Shown here one piece after another: positions 1-6,059 of a DNA stretch of 7,508 nt. Every line of letters begins with the position of its first letter. Within the stretch, counting starts at the first letter, position 1. This DNA comes from Chloroflexota bacterium (GTDB taxonomy: Bacteria; Chloroflexota; Dehalococcoidia; Lucifugimonadales; UBA3495): the NCBI GenBank assembly GCA_022561675.1, contig JADFQT010000122.1:1-7508 (forward strand), written 5' to 3'. Made by a program: the position numbers and the translations under genes. Below the pieces are notes generated by a model. That model saw only the letters and a list, made by a program, of their open reading frames with translations, was not told the DNA's origin and did not search any database.

Positions 1-437
1 GGGAACTTGACCCAGTCTTTCTTGCTCTTGTAGGTGTAGTGCAGGTCGAAGGCGGTAATACCGACTTCCTGGAAGCCCACCTCTCGGGCCTTGGTCTTGA
101 TGAGATCACTGACATCTTCCCCAGTGGGTTCCGCCGTGGGCTCCTGGTCGCCGGTGAGACGAGCCGCCATAATCAGGGGCTTGTTCAGCTTGTCGTGCTC
201 TTTCCGAATCTCCCGCATCTCAGCGTGCTGGTCGCGTAGGGTATTGGCCCATTCGCGAGAGGCCCGCTCGGTGATGTTCTGGGTCTCCAAGGGATACTCC
301 CGGGCGTACCAGTCGACTTCGCGCTGGTTGAGGGGAACACCGGGGACCGTCACTAACTCTTCTGGGATGGGAATAGTAACTTCAGGGTCATTCAAGGTCT
401 TGCCGGGGCGAACTATCTCGTGGCCAATTTTTAGCAT
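1..437 (-). CDS. Reductive-dehalogenase-like iron-sulfur protein, N-terminal part (cut by window edge)
   Basis: The first 145 codons of a gene that runs off the left edge. The start ATG (437-435) follows a GGGAGG ribosome site (445-450) with a 7-nt gap. The protein begins MLKIGHEIVRPGK and aligns without gaps to the N-terminus of the complete RdhA-like gene at 1693-2976, with about 112 of 145 residues identical, so the two are tandem paralogues. Shared blocks include VPGVPLNQRE, WYAREYPLE, REIRKEH, EPTAEPTGEDV and YKSKKD. No twin-arginine signal or membrane segment is visible, so a cytoplasmic protein is expected. The cobalamin and Fe-S cluster region lies outside the window; the assignment therefore rests on the paralogue. 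It is preceded by its own promoter (488-514) and lies 149 bp downstream of the HTH gene. Differences cluster at residues 14-18 and at the end of the visible part (from about 129). Confidence 0.88.
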   Translation of the reverse strand, partial: MLKIGHEIVRPGKTLNDPEVTIPIPEELVTVPGVPLNQREVDWYAREYPLETQNITERASREWANTLRDQHAEMREIRKEHDKLNKPLIMAARLTGDQEPTAEPTGEDVSDLIKTKAREVGFQEVGITAFDLHYTYKSKKDWVKF

Positions 438-487
438 ACCTTTTCCTCCCAATAATACACCGGGCTCGGATCAAGCCTTATCCCCAC

Positions 488-514
488 GGTATACTTTCCC
501 GGTTTATTTGTCAA
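488..514 (-). promoter_or_regulatory. Promoter of the left RdhA-like gene
   Basis: On the minus strand a perfect -35 box TTGACA (514-509) is followed after 15 bp by TATACC (493-488), continuing GTGGGGATA. The distance from this -10 to the ATG is about 50 nt. The same layout, with the same TATACCGT block and a 49-nt distance, precedes the paralogue at 2976, which supports the call. The 15-bp spacer is shorter than the usual 17. If the -10 is instead read as TACCGT the spacer is 17 but the match is poorer. Confidence 0.6.
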
Positions 515-578
515 TAACATGCAGATGGGGTTGCGATATTCTTTTTTGTGATAAAGTTTATATCTGCACTCATTGGGT

Positions 579-596
579 GGAGGGGTTTAACCCTCC
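579..596 (-). other. Small hairpin across the stop codon of the HTH gene
   Basis: GGAGGG (579-584) pairs with CCCTCC (591-596) around a 6-nt loop that contains the TAA stop of the HTH gene (587-589). There is no T-run after the stem on the minus strand, so this is at best a weak terminator or an mRNA end structure. Confidence 0.3.
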
Positions 597-1063
597 TCTT
601 GCCTATTTTTTTTACGAAAAGCTCTAAACCGGTCTACAAGTTCAGCGGATGTTAAGGCCGCTTCAACGGCAGCTATGCACTCCGGGCAGTACTCATCTTC
701 GGAAAGTTCCGACGCGACCCAGATATTATCGCTGATCAACCCGCATAGAAACCGAGGGATAGTCTCTTCGATGCCCAGGTCTTCAACATAGTGAGCATGG
801 CCGCTACGATCGCCGGTAGGCCACCACCAATGGGAAAAGGTGACCCCGGAGGTGTAAGCTTCGAACGTCTCCTGTAACTGGTGCAGAGACGATTTCGTGT
901 CATCCATCCAGCCTTCCCCGGGCAACTCCACCACCCAGGCCAGGCGGCCGCTGGGGCCTGGCTCCCGGGTCGCCTGGAGTTCACCATCGCGAATGTACTG
1001 CCGGATGTTGGCCTGGGAAAGGTTGAGCCGTCGCGAGGCCTCTAGTATCGATACCTTTTCCAT
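587..1063 (-). CDS. Small HTH protein with Cys-rich C-terminal part, candidate regulator
   Basis: 158 aa; ATG at 1063-1061 with an AAGGA ribosome site (around 1071-1075) 7 nt upstream. Residues 4-45 (VSILEASRRLNLSQANIRQY and following, then a GRLAWVV segment) look like a MerR/excisionase-type winged helix-turn-helix: a short helix, turn, recognition helix and beta wing. Residues 52-70 form a probable helical linker. Residues 75-132 contain WWWPTGDRSGHAHYVE (79-94), an LCG at 106-108 and CPEC at 126-129. His89/His91, Cys107, Cys126 and Cys129 could bind a metal such as zinc, but this is inferred from spacing only. The C-terminus is basic (RAFRKKNRQ). The gene lies between two RdhA-like paralogues and is co-directional with both, which suggests but does not prove that it regulates them. 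No family was recognised for the C-terminal half. Confidence 0.75.
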   Translation of the reverse strand: MEKVSILEASRRLNLSQANIRQYIRDGELQATREPGPSGRLAWVVELPGEGWMDDTKSSLHQLQETFEAYTSGVTFSHWWWPTGDRSGHAHYVEDLGIEETIPRFLCGLISDNIWVASELSEDEYCPECIAAVEAALTSAELVDRFRAFRKKNRQEEG

Positions 1064-1692
1064 TCCTGTTTCCTTCTCAAACCCATCAGTTGATGTTTAT
1101 TGCCTTGTCGAGGATGTGCCATTGACCGTTGAAGAAATTACTAAGCTTGGGAGATCCGAATCCCCCTAAGTAATTGTCTCAATATGTCACCCCTAGCCCT
1201 TCGGAATGACATGCGTCGTCTTGAGAGAGATTCCTGGTCATTCTTTATCAAAGCGGGATATACGGGGATTTCACCAAACGGTGACTCTTCCGACCGTGCT
1301 TGGCTAAATGTTCAAAGCTCAGCAAAAGTTTCAAAAGACGGGGATTCATCCCTCGACAGACTCTCGGTAGATACGGGCTATGACCTTCGTGGCTCGCGGA
1401 GTTTTCCGCTCATGGAGAGCATGCCGAATCATGAATGGTTTCTTCTCACCCACGCACTTAGGGCTCGAATGAAAGAGAGCCGCCTTCTGCCAGCCAATAT
1501 ATCATAAACCGATGTTCAGGATGGAATTCGAGGCAGCGTCAGGACGCCCCTCCCAGCTGCGCGTGTCCGTGGCAAACCGACCGCATTGACAAAAGCTGAG
1601 GCCAGCACCCTTTCTCCGGGTGCTGGCCTCTATTGACCTAGGGTTGTGGGAAAGCTGGCAGCTTCCCCACCCACTGATGGGAGACGGAGCGA
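1064..1692. other. Intergenic region without a convincing gene
   Basis: This 629-bp stretch separates the HTH gene from the complete RdhA-like gene. An open frame at 1184-1507 (107 codons, plus strand) has no visible ribosome site, low-complexity Ser/Leu/Arg composition and no recognised motif, and I do not call it a gene. ATGTCA (1184-1189) and TGACAT (1207-1212) bracket a short segment whose reverse strand reads GTCATTCCGAAGGGC, resembling common interspersed bacterial repeats and sharing GTCATTCCG with the repeat unit at 6108. A GGGGAT/ATCCC mini-hairpin lies near 1340-1353. The terminator at 1598-1630 belongs to the RdhA-like gene. No clear promoter for the HTH gene was found. Confidence 0.5.
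1598..1630 (-). terminator. Intrinsic terminator of the complete RdhA-like gene
   Basis: GAGGCCAGCACCC (1598-1610) is perfectly complementary to GGGTGCTGGCCTC (1618-1630), giving a 13-bp stem with a 7-nt loop. It lies 62 bp past the stop codon at 1693. On the minus strand the stem is followed by AGCTTTTG, a short T-run, which fits a Rho-independent terminator for the RdhA-like gene. It also insulates the HTH gene from readthrough. Confidence 0.8.
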
Positions 1693-2976
1693 CTAGATGT
1701 AGTCGGCGTCCTGATCCATCATCTGCAGCTGGTCGGTCGTCTGGTTGGACAGGTGACCGGCCATCTGGCGCTTGAAGTCTTGCAGCAACTCGTCGGTGAT
1801 CTCACCGCCGGCAGCCTGGGCCTTGGCCTTGAACTGCTCGAAGGTATTCTCAAACTCCGTGCCGTGAGGCATGGCGCTGAAGAAGTTGCTCTCGAAGACC
1901 GGCAGCTCACCGGGGCCGAAGTAGCCCTTGCCTTCCAGGGTGTAGCCTTCCAGGTCATGGGTGCCCTTGCCCAGCACCTGTCCGGTGGCGGCGTAGTGCT
2001 CCATGACGTTCTTCAGGCCGTATTTCTGGACCGGGCAGACCTTCATGCAGATACCGCAGCCCAGGTAGCGGGCCATGACGGGGCGGCAGCGCTTGAAGTA
2101 GAGCTTGTTCTTCTCGACGCCCCTCCACCAGATCTTGTCTCGCATCAGAGCGCGGCCGGGGCAGCGGTTGACGCAGACTTGGCAAACCTGGCAGAGTGCG
2201 TGAATTCCGTAGTCCACGGGCTGGTCATAGGTGACAATGGCGTCGGTGGTGAGACCCACCAAGCGGCATCGGGAGCCAACATGGGGAGTAAGCAGGTAGC
2301 CACAGGCACCCTGCTGGCCCACACCGGCGGCCACGTGCAAGGGCTTGTAGGGCCCAGTTGAGTCGCCGGAGCCGCTGACCTGAGCATGGTAGCCCAGGGT
2401 TCGGATGAAGTTGCCCAACTCCAGAGCCGCGGCACCCTCAGTTCGGTAAGTGCTGGAGTGTACGATCTCGGCATCTACGCTGGGGATCGTCTGGGTCGGC
2501 TCAAAGTCCTGTTCGTATACCAGAGCGACAAAGTGGGGATACATAGTAAACTGATCTTTCTTGCTCTTATAGTCGTAGCGGTGGTCGAAGTTGGTGATTC
2601 CGACCTCGACGAAGCCCAACTCTCGGGCCTTGTTCTTAATCTGCTCGGTGACGTCCTCGCCGGTGGGCTCCGCCGTCGGCTCCATCTCGCCGGTGGCGCG
2701 GCAGGCCATAATCAGCGGGCGGTTCAGTTTCTCGTGCTCTTTGCGGATCTCCCGCATTTCTATGTGCTGGTCGCGCTGGGTGTTGGCCCAGTCCCGGGAG
2801 GCGCGCTCCGTGACGTTCATGCTCTCCAGCGGATACTCCCTGGCGTACCAGTCAATCTCCCGCTGGTTGAGAGGAACACCGGGGACCGTCTCTAACTCCT
2901 CAGGAATAGGAATCGTAACCTCGGCATCCTGGTAATGCTTACCAGGTCGCACAACCTCGTGGCCGATCTTCAGCAT
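1693..2976 (-). CDS. Reductive-dehalogenase-like (RdhA-like) corrinoid/Fe-S protein, complete
   Basis: 427 aa. ATG at 2976-2974 follows AGGAGG (2984-2989) with a 7-nt gap. Two ferredoxin-type [4Fe-4S] motifs are clear: C262-x2-C265-x2-C268-x3-C272-P, and C297-x9-C307-x2-C310-x3-C314-P. Just before them, GYLLTPHVGSRCRLVGLTTD (226-245) and YDQPVDYG (250-257) match the conserved RdhA block (GYLITPE.G.RVR...TD; .PDKPIDFG), the part that packs on the corrinoid. Family members reductively remove halogen from organic halides; QueG epoxyqueuosine reductase is a relative but lacks this pre-cluster block as I know it. No twin-arginine signal is present and no RdhB-type anchor is in the window, so a cytoplasmic, possibly non-respiratory enzyme is likely. 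The tail after the second cluster is about 113 residues, acidic at its end. Substrate and true dehalogenase activity are unknown. It has its own promoter and terminator, so is probably monocistronic. Confidence 0.85.
   Translation of the reverse strand: MLKIGHEVVRPGKHYQDAEVTIPIPEELETVPGVPLNQREIDWYAREYPLESMNVTERASRDWANTQRDQHIEMREIRKEHEKLNRPLIMACRATGEMEPTAEPTGEDVTEQIKNKARELGFVEVGITNFDHRYDYKSKKDQFTMYPHFVALVYEQDFEPTQTIPSVDAEIVHSSTYRTEGAAALELGNFIRTLGYHAQVSGSGDSTGPYKPLHVAAGVGQQGACGYLLTPHVGSRCRLVGLTTDAIVTYDQPVDYGIHALCQVCQVCVNRCPGRALMRDKIWWRGVEKNKLYFKRCRPVMARYLGCGICMKVCPVQKYGLKNVMEHYAATGQVLGKGTHDLEGYTLEGKGYFGPGELPVFESNFFSAMPHGTEFENTFEQFKAKAQAAGGEITDELLQDFKRQMAGHLSNQTTDQLQMMDQDADYI
2540..2976 (-). repeat. 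Duplicated segment matching 1-437 (paralogous gene start)
   Basis: The first 437 bp of this gene align colinearly with 1-437. Protein identity is about 77% over 145 residues without gaps, and many nucleotide runs are identical, such as GAACACCGGGGACCGTC on the plus strand. The promoter layout upstream is conserved too, so the duplicated unit probably included the promoter. Divergence is too high for a recent copy. Confidence 0.8.
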
Positions 2977-3012
2977 GCCTGTCCCTCCTGCTAATCTTTA
3001 TCTCTATGGCAA

Positions 3013-3052
3013 TAGGTATTCCTACGGTATAGCATCATTAATCAAAAGTCAA
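3013..3052 (-). promoter_or_regulatory. Promoter (and possible operator) of the complete RdhA-like gene
   Basis: Minus-strand TTGACT (3052-3047), 15-bp spacer, TATACC (3031-3026), then GTAGGAATACC; the -10 to ATG distance is 49 nt. The layout copies that of the other RdhA-like gene. Just downstream of the -10, TAGG-TATT-CCTA (3013-3024) is a short dyad overlapping the expected transcription start, and ATACC recurs 11 bp apart on the minus strand. Either could be an operator. The dyad is not conserved at the other promoter. Confidence 0.55.
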
Positions 3053-3130
3053 CGAATTTTGAAGGGCAAAATTCCAGCTTCGAACGGTGGCCTGTCTCCC
3101 CACTTATCACCGAGTTTGGTCTGATGTTAC

Positions 3131-3194
3131 TGGGTGAACCTGAGCTCTTTATCCTAAGCTCTTATTCACGGAGGAATCGAAACAGATTCACCCA
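3131..3194. repeat. Long-armed inverted repeat past the ThDP-enzyme stop
   Basis: TGGGTGAACCTG (3131-3142) is complementary at 11 of 12 positions to CAGATTCACCCA (3183-3194), with about 40 nt between. Inside, GAGCT and AGCTC (about 3142-3161) can pair as a second stem. The outer arm ends 3 nt from the stop codon at 3197. It could act as an mRNA 3' structure or terminator-like element for the upstream gene, though no T-run follows on the minus strand, or be a remnant of a small palindromic element. Confidence 0.45.
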
Positions 3195-3196
3195 AA

Positions 3197-4861
3197 CTAT
3201 CGGCCGGTCCGGCGGGCGATCATGGCTTCGGCCAGCGGACTGGTGGTTGAACTAACTACGATGTTGACCAGGGCGGGCAGGCCGGAGTCGATAGCTCTTG
3301 CCACCGCCGGCGCCACATCCTCCTTGTGTTCCACGTATTCGGCATGCCCGCCAATGGCCTCCACCATCTTGTCGTACCGGACAAAGCGTAGGTCGGTGCC
3401 CACGGCCCGATTGAAGTAGGCCATCTGGAAGGTCTTGTCTATCCCCCAGGTGGAGTCGTTTCCCATGACCACTGTGATCGGCAGGTTATGCCGGATGCAG
3501 GTGTCGAACTCCATGGGGTAGAAACCGAAGGCTCCATCTCCGATGAACACCAGCACTTTGCTCTCCGGATGAGCCAGCTTGGCGGCCATGCCGTAGGGCA
3601 ACCCCGCGCCCAGATGGCTGAGGGGGCCCAGCCGGATGAACCGCCCCGGCTTGCGGGCTTTCATAAAGGAACGGCCCCACTGAACGTAATCCCCGCCGTC
3701 CATAACTATGAAGGTGTCCTCGTCAATGAGGTCCTGGATACTGGTGTAAACATCCATGGGATGCAGCGGCTCCTCCCCCTGGGCATTGGATGCCAGGGTT
3801 TGCAGCCAGCCGTCCCGGTCTTCCTTTAACTGGGACAGCCAGGGTCCCAGGTTCGGATTGGCCCGGCAGGCGGCGGTGAGCTGCTCGGTAATCGCGCCCA
3901 GGTCCCCCAAGAGAGGCACCGCAATCCCTCGGTTGCGACCGATTTCCGCCGGAGCCGGGTCGGCCTGAATGATCTTGGCGGTGGGGCTGAAGACCCCTCC
4001 GTAGCGGTAGCGATGGTCCAGCCGTTTCCCCAGCAGCAACACCACATCGGCCTCGCGGAACCGCCGCGCCGCGGCGTTCAAGGCCCCGTCGGCGTAGCCA
4101 AAACAGAGGGGATGCTCATCGTCCAGCAGACCCCGGGCTTGCTCGACCGTGAACACCGGTACTCCGGTTTTTTCCGCCAGCGCCGCAGCCTGCTCCGGCG
4201 ATACCGAATACCTAGCCGGATTGCCCAGGATGATCACCGGCTTCTGGGCCTGGCCGAGCAAGCTGGCGGCTTGCTGGATTAGCGCAGCGTCGCCCTGGGG
4301 CCGGCCCATGTTCCGGTATTCATTGGGCAGGTAAGAAGGCAGGTCATCTTCGGATATCTCCTCCTCCTGAATGTCGATCGGCAGCGTCAAATGAACCGGA
4401 CCGGGCCGGCCGGACATGGCGGCGCGGAAGGCGGTGGCCACAAACTCCGGAATCCGCTTCTTGTCGTGGATCAACCAGGAGCCCTTGGTCACCGGTGCTG
4501 TCATGCCGATCTGGTCTATCTCCTGGAAGGTGCTCATCCCCTTTTCCGGCAGCTCAGCGCAACCGGCGACGAAGATCACGGGACTTTCTGATGTGTAGAT
4601 GGCCGGCAGGGCGGAGATGGCGTTGGAGAACCCGGGACCTCCGGTAAATATGGCCACCGCCGGCTCACCGGTGATTCGGGCGTAGCCGTCGGCCATGTGC
4701 ATTGCCGCCCCTTCGTGGCGAGTGTCGATAAACTCGATCCCCTCATCGGCGGCCGCGTCGATCAGGGGCAAGATAGTATCGCCAACTATGGTAAACACCT
4801 TTTTGACGCCCTCTTGCTTCAAGCAGCGGATAAAAAGATGGCCTCCGTTAAGGTTGGGCAT
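3197..4861 (-). CDS. Thiamine-diphosphate-dependent enzyme (acetolactate synthase / 2-hydroxyacyl-CoA lyase superfamily)
   Basis: 554 aa, close to the 540-580 usual for this superfamily. The frame is open up to 4936, but the start is placed at 4861 because AAAGGAG (4867-4873) sits 5 nt before it and homology begins at MPNLNGGHLFIRCLKQEGV. The three-domain layout is visible: N-terminal PYR domain with GD (27-28) and catalytic Glu50 in RHEGAAMHMADGYAR (48-62), then GGPGFSNA (74-81); central dinucleotide-fold domain (about 185-335) with KPVIILGNPA and LGDLGAI; C-terminal PP domain with the ThDP/Mg motif GDG (441-443) to N468-D469. FQEIDQIGMTAPVTK (112-126) matches the acetolactate synthase / oxalyl-CoA decarboxylase pattern. 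The exact reaction (carboligation, decarboxylation or C-C cleavage of a 2-keto or 2-hydroxy acid) cannot be fixed from sequence. No acetolactate synthase regulatory subunit gene is adjacent, arguing against the valine pathway. Confidence 0.85.
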   Translation of the reverse strand: MPNLNGGHLFIRCLKQEGVKKVFTIVGDTILPLIDAAADEGIEFIDTRHEGAAMHMADGYARITGEPAVAIFTGGPGFSNAISALPAIYTSESPVIFVAGCAELPEKGMSTFQEIDQIGMTAPVTKGSWLIHDKKRIPEFVATAFRAAMSGRPGPVHLTLPIDIQEEEISEDDLPSYLPNEYRNMGRPQGDAALIQQAASLLGQAQKPVIILGNPARYSVSPEQAAALAEKTGVPVFTVEQARGLLDDEHPLCFGYADGALNAAARRFREADVVLLLGKRLDHRYRYGGVFSPTAKIIQADPAPAEIGRNRGIAVPLLGDLGAITEQLTAACRANPNLGPWLSQLKEDRDGWLQTLASNAQGEEPLHPMDVYTSIQDLIDEDTFIVMDGGDYVQWGRSFMKARKPGRFIRLGPLSHLGAGLPYGMAAKLAHPESKVLVFIGDGAFGFYPMEFDTCIRHNLPITVVMGNDSTWGIDKTFQMAYFNRAVGTDLRFVRYDKMVEAIGGHAEYVEHKEDVAPAVARAIDSGLPALVNIVVSSTTSPLAEAMIARRTGR

Positions 4862-4866
4862 GGACT

Positions 4867-4873
4867 CTCCTTT
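4867..4873 (-). promoter_or_regulatory. Ribosome binding site fixing the ThDP-enzyme start
   Basis: AAAGGAG on the minus strand, 5 nt before the ATG at 4861. The upstream in-frame ATG at 4936 has no comparable site, and its 25 extra residues have no family counterpart that I recognise. Confidence 0.8.
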
Positions 4874-4960
4874 GTGCTTAATCTGGTGGGCTTTATTCGG
4901 GAGCCGGGGCGCCAGCTGTTGGCCGGCGTCCCCCATGAGCTGCCGGTCAGAAACCCATAG

Positions 4961-4989
4961 AGCTTACAGGCCATGCGCTGGTAGAGCAA
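4961..4989 (-). promoter_or_regulatory. Candidate promoter of the ThDP enzyme
   Basis: Minus-strand TTGCTC (4989-4984), 17-bp spacer, TAAGCT (4966-4961), leaving a leader of about 95 nt before the ATG at 4861. The boxes match consensus only partly. Two CCGGGCTGG copies 12 bp apart (5020-5028, 5032-5040) lie upstream, between this promoter and rsmI. Confidence 0.35.
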
Positions 4990-5075
4990 GGGCGGAATGA
5001 AGCAGGTGCATGATTCAAGCCGGGCTGGTCCCCGGGCTGGTTCTTGAACTGATCCATCGACGGCCCGGGGGAAGG

Positions 5076-5081
5076 TATACT
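5076..5081 (+). promoter_or_regulatory. -10-like box of rsmI, possibly giving a leaderless mRNA
   Basis: TATACT (5076-5081) ends 7 nt before the A of the rsmI ATG (5089), so transcription from it would start at or next to the start codon. No good -35 lies 16-18 bp upstream; TTGAAC (5044-5049) is 26 bp away. A GGGGGAAGG run is present but 13 nt from the ATG, too far for a normal ribosome site. Confidence 0.35.
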
Positions 5082-5088
5082 GTTCGGC

Positions 5089-5931
5089 ATGGGGACGCTC
5101 TACATTGTCGGGACGCCGATCGGCAACCTGGAAGACTTGACCCGGCGAGCCGTCCGGGTGCTGGGTGAAGTTTCCCTGGTTGCGGCGGAGGACACTCGGG
5201 TGACTCGAAAACTGCTGAGCCATCTGAGCATCCACGCGCCATTGGTCAGCTACCACTCACGCAATTGGCAATCGCGGCTGCCCTCCATCCTGGATGCGCT
5301 GACTTCGGGCGACGTGGCGCTGGTTACTGATGCCGGTATGCCGGTGGTCAGCGACCCGGGCAGCGAGCTGGTGTCCGCCGCCCGGGCTTCGGGGAACCGG
5401 GTCGAGGTGGTGCCCGGACCTTCGGCGGTTACCGCCGCTCTGGCGGTTTCCGGCTTACCTGGTGACTGCTTTCTCTTTCTTGGCTTCCTGCCGCGGCGGG
5501 GCAAACCTCGTACCTCGAAATTGCAGTCAGTAGCAGCCTTCACTGCGCCCTTTGCGCCATTGATAATATTTGAGGCTCCCCATCGCCTGCGGGCCACCCT
5601 GCAAGACCTATTGACTGTCCTTGGGGATCGGGATTTAGCCGTGTGCCGGGAGCTTACCAAGGTGCATGAGGAGGTTTTCCGAGGCTCGGTGTCCCAGGCC
5701 CTGGACTATTTTGCCGAGCCGAAGGGCGAATTCGTGCTGTTGCTGGCCGGCGCCGACCCGCCCAGCCGCCCGGAAGCTCCATCCCCGCTCGATTTGGATG
5801 CGGCCAGTGCAGAACTGGCCAAGCTCAAGCAATCGGGGGCTCGTGCCAGAACAGCGGTGGCGCAGGTAGCGGCGGACTGCGACCTGCCAAGAAAAATCGT
5901 CTACCAGCTCTGGCTGCAAACGACGGTCTAG
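5089..5931 (+). CDS. rsmI: 16S rRNA (cytidine(1402)-2'-O)-methyltransferase RsmI
   Basis: 280 aa, the normal length for the family. RsmI uses S-adenosylmethionine to 2'-O-methylate C1402 in the decoding centre of 16S rRNA and acts in the cytoplasm on the 30S subunit. Family motifs are all present: MGTLYIVGTPIGNLEDLTRRA (start), AEDTR (33-37), DAGMPVVSDPGSELV (81-95), VPGPSAVTAAL (108-118), FLFLGFLPRRG (128-138), FEAPHRL (161-167), and RELTKVHEE (187-195) with GEFVLLLAG (213-221). This is the tetrapyrrole-methylase fold. The ATG at 5089 is supported because the conserved protein starts at residue 1-2, although no ribosome site sits at normal distance. It is the only plus-strand gene here and is divergent from the ThDP enzyme, so it is probably transcribed alone. 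Confidence 0.96.
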   Translation: MGTLYIVGTPIGNLEDLTRRAVRVLGEVSLVAAEDTRVTRKLLSHLSIHAPLVSYHSRNWQSRLPSILDALTSGDVALVTDAGMPVVSDPGSELVSAARASGNRVEVVPGPSAVTAALAVSGLPGDCFLFLGFLPRRGKPRTSKLQSVAAFTAPFAPLIIFEAPHRLRATLQDLLTVLGDRDLAVCRELTKVHEEVFRGSVSQALDYFAEPKGEFVLLLAGADPPSRPEAPSPLDLDAASAELAKLKQSGARARTAVAQVAADCDLPRKIVYQLWLQTTV

Positions 5932-5937
5932 AAAGAG

Positions 5938-6009
5938 GGCTACGAGTTTCAATAGAAGGATATTCATCCTTCGCCAGGTCCCGAGTGAGCGGGATTTCCT
6001 TTCGTAGTC
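5938..6009 (+). ncRNA. Possible structured RNA: three-way junction downstream of rsmI
   Basis: Seven nt past the rsmI stop. P1: 5938-5946 pairs with 6001-6009 (9 pairs, two of them G-U; core CTACGA/TCGTAG). P2: GAAGGAT (5955-5961) with ATCCTTC (5966-5972), ATTC loop. P3: TCCCG (5979-5983) with CGGGA (5990-5994), AGTGAG loop, extended by AGG/CCT (5976-5978 with 5998-6000) around a TTT bulge. Nearly every base of the 72 nt is paired or in a loop or junction. I know no riboswitch or small RNA with this layout. It may be a 3' structure of the rsmI mRNA; the complementary strand folds alike. The call rests on pairing alone, seen by eye. Confidence 0.35.
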
Positions 6010-6059
6010 AGTTGGTCGAACTATGAAGGGCTGATTTGCAGCCACGCCCTCAATGGGTC

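Noticed and set aside
91..627. Open frame of 178 codons on the plus strand
   Set aside because: Antisense to the left RdhA-like gene and crossing its promoter and the end of the HTH gene; no motif, and a similar shadow recurs opposite the paralogue.
1753..2361. Open frame of 202 codons on the plus strand opposite the RdhA-like gene
   Set aside because: It lies wholly antisense to a gene with clear Fe-S motifs, is Ala/Leu/Val-rich and has no family motif, as expected of a high-GC shadow frame.
4862..4936. Longer ThDP-enzyme start at 4936 (25 extra residues)
   Set aside because: No ribosome site precedes it, whereas AAAGGAG stands 5 nt before the ATG at 4861, where the family homology begins.
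4819..5256. Minus-strand open frame of 145 codons over the divergent promoter region
   Set aside because: It overlaps the starts of both rsmI and the ThDP enzyme in other frames and has no recognisable domain.
5938..6009. tRNA or purine riboswitch reading of the three-way junction
   Set aside because: There is no anticodon or T-arm pattern and none of the conserved junction bases of the purine riboswitch class.
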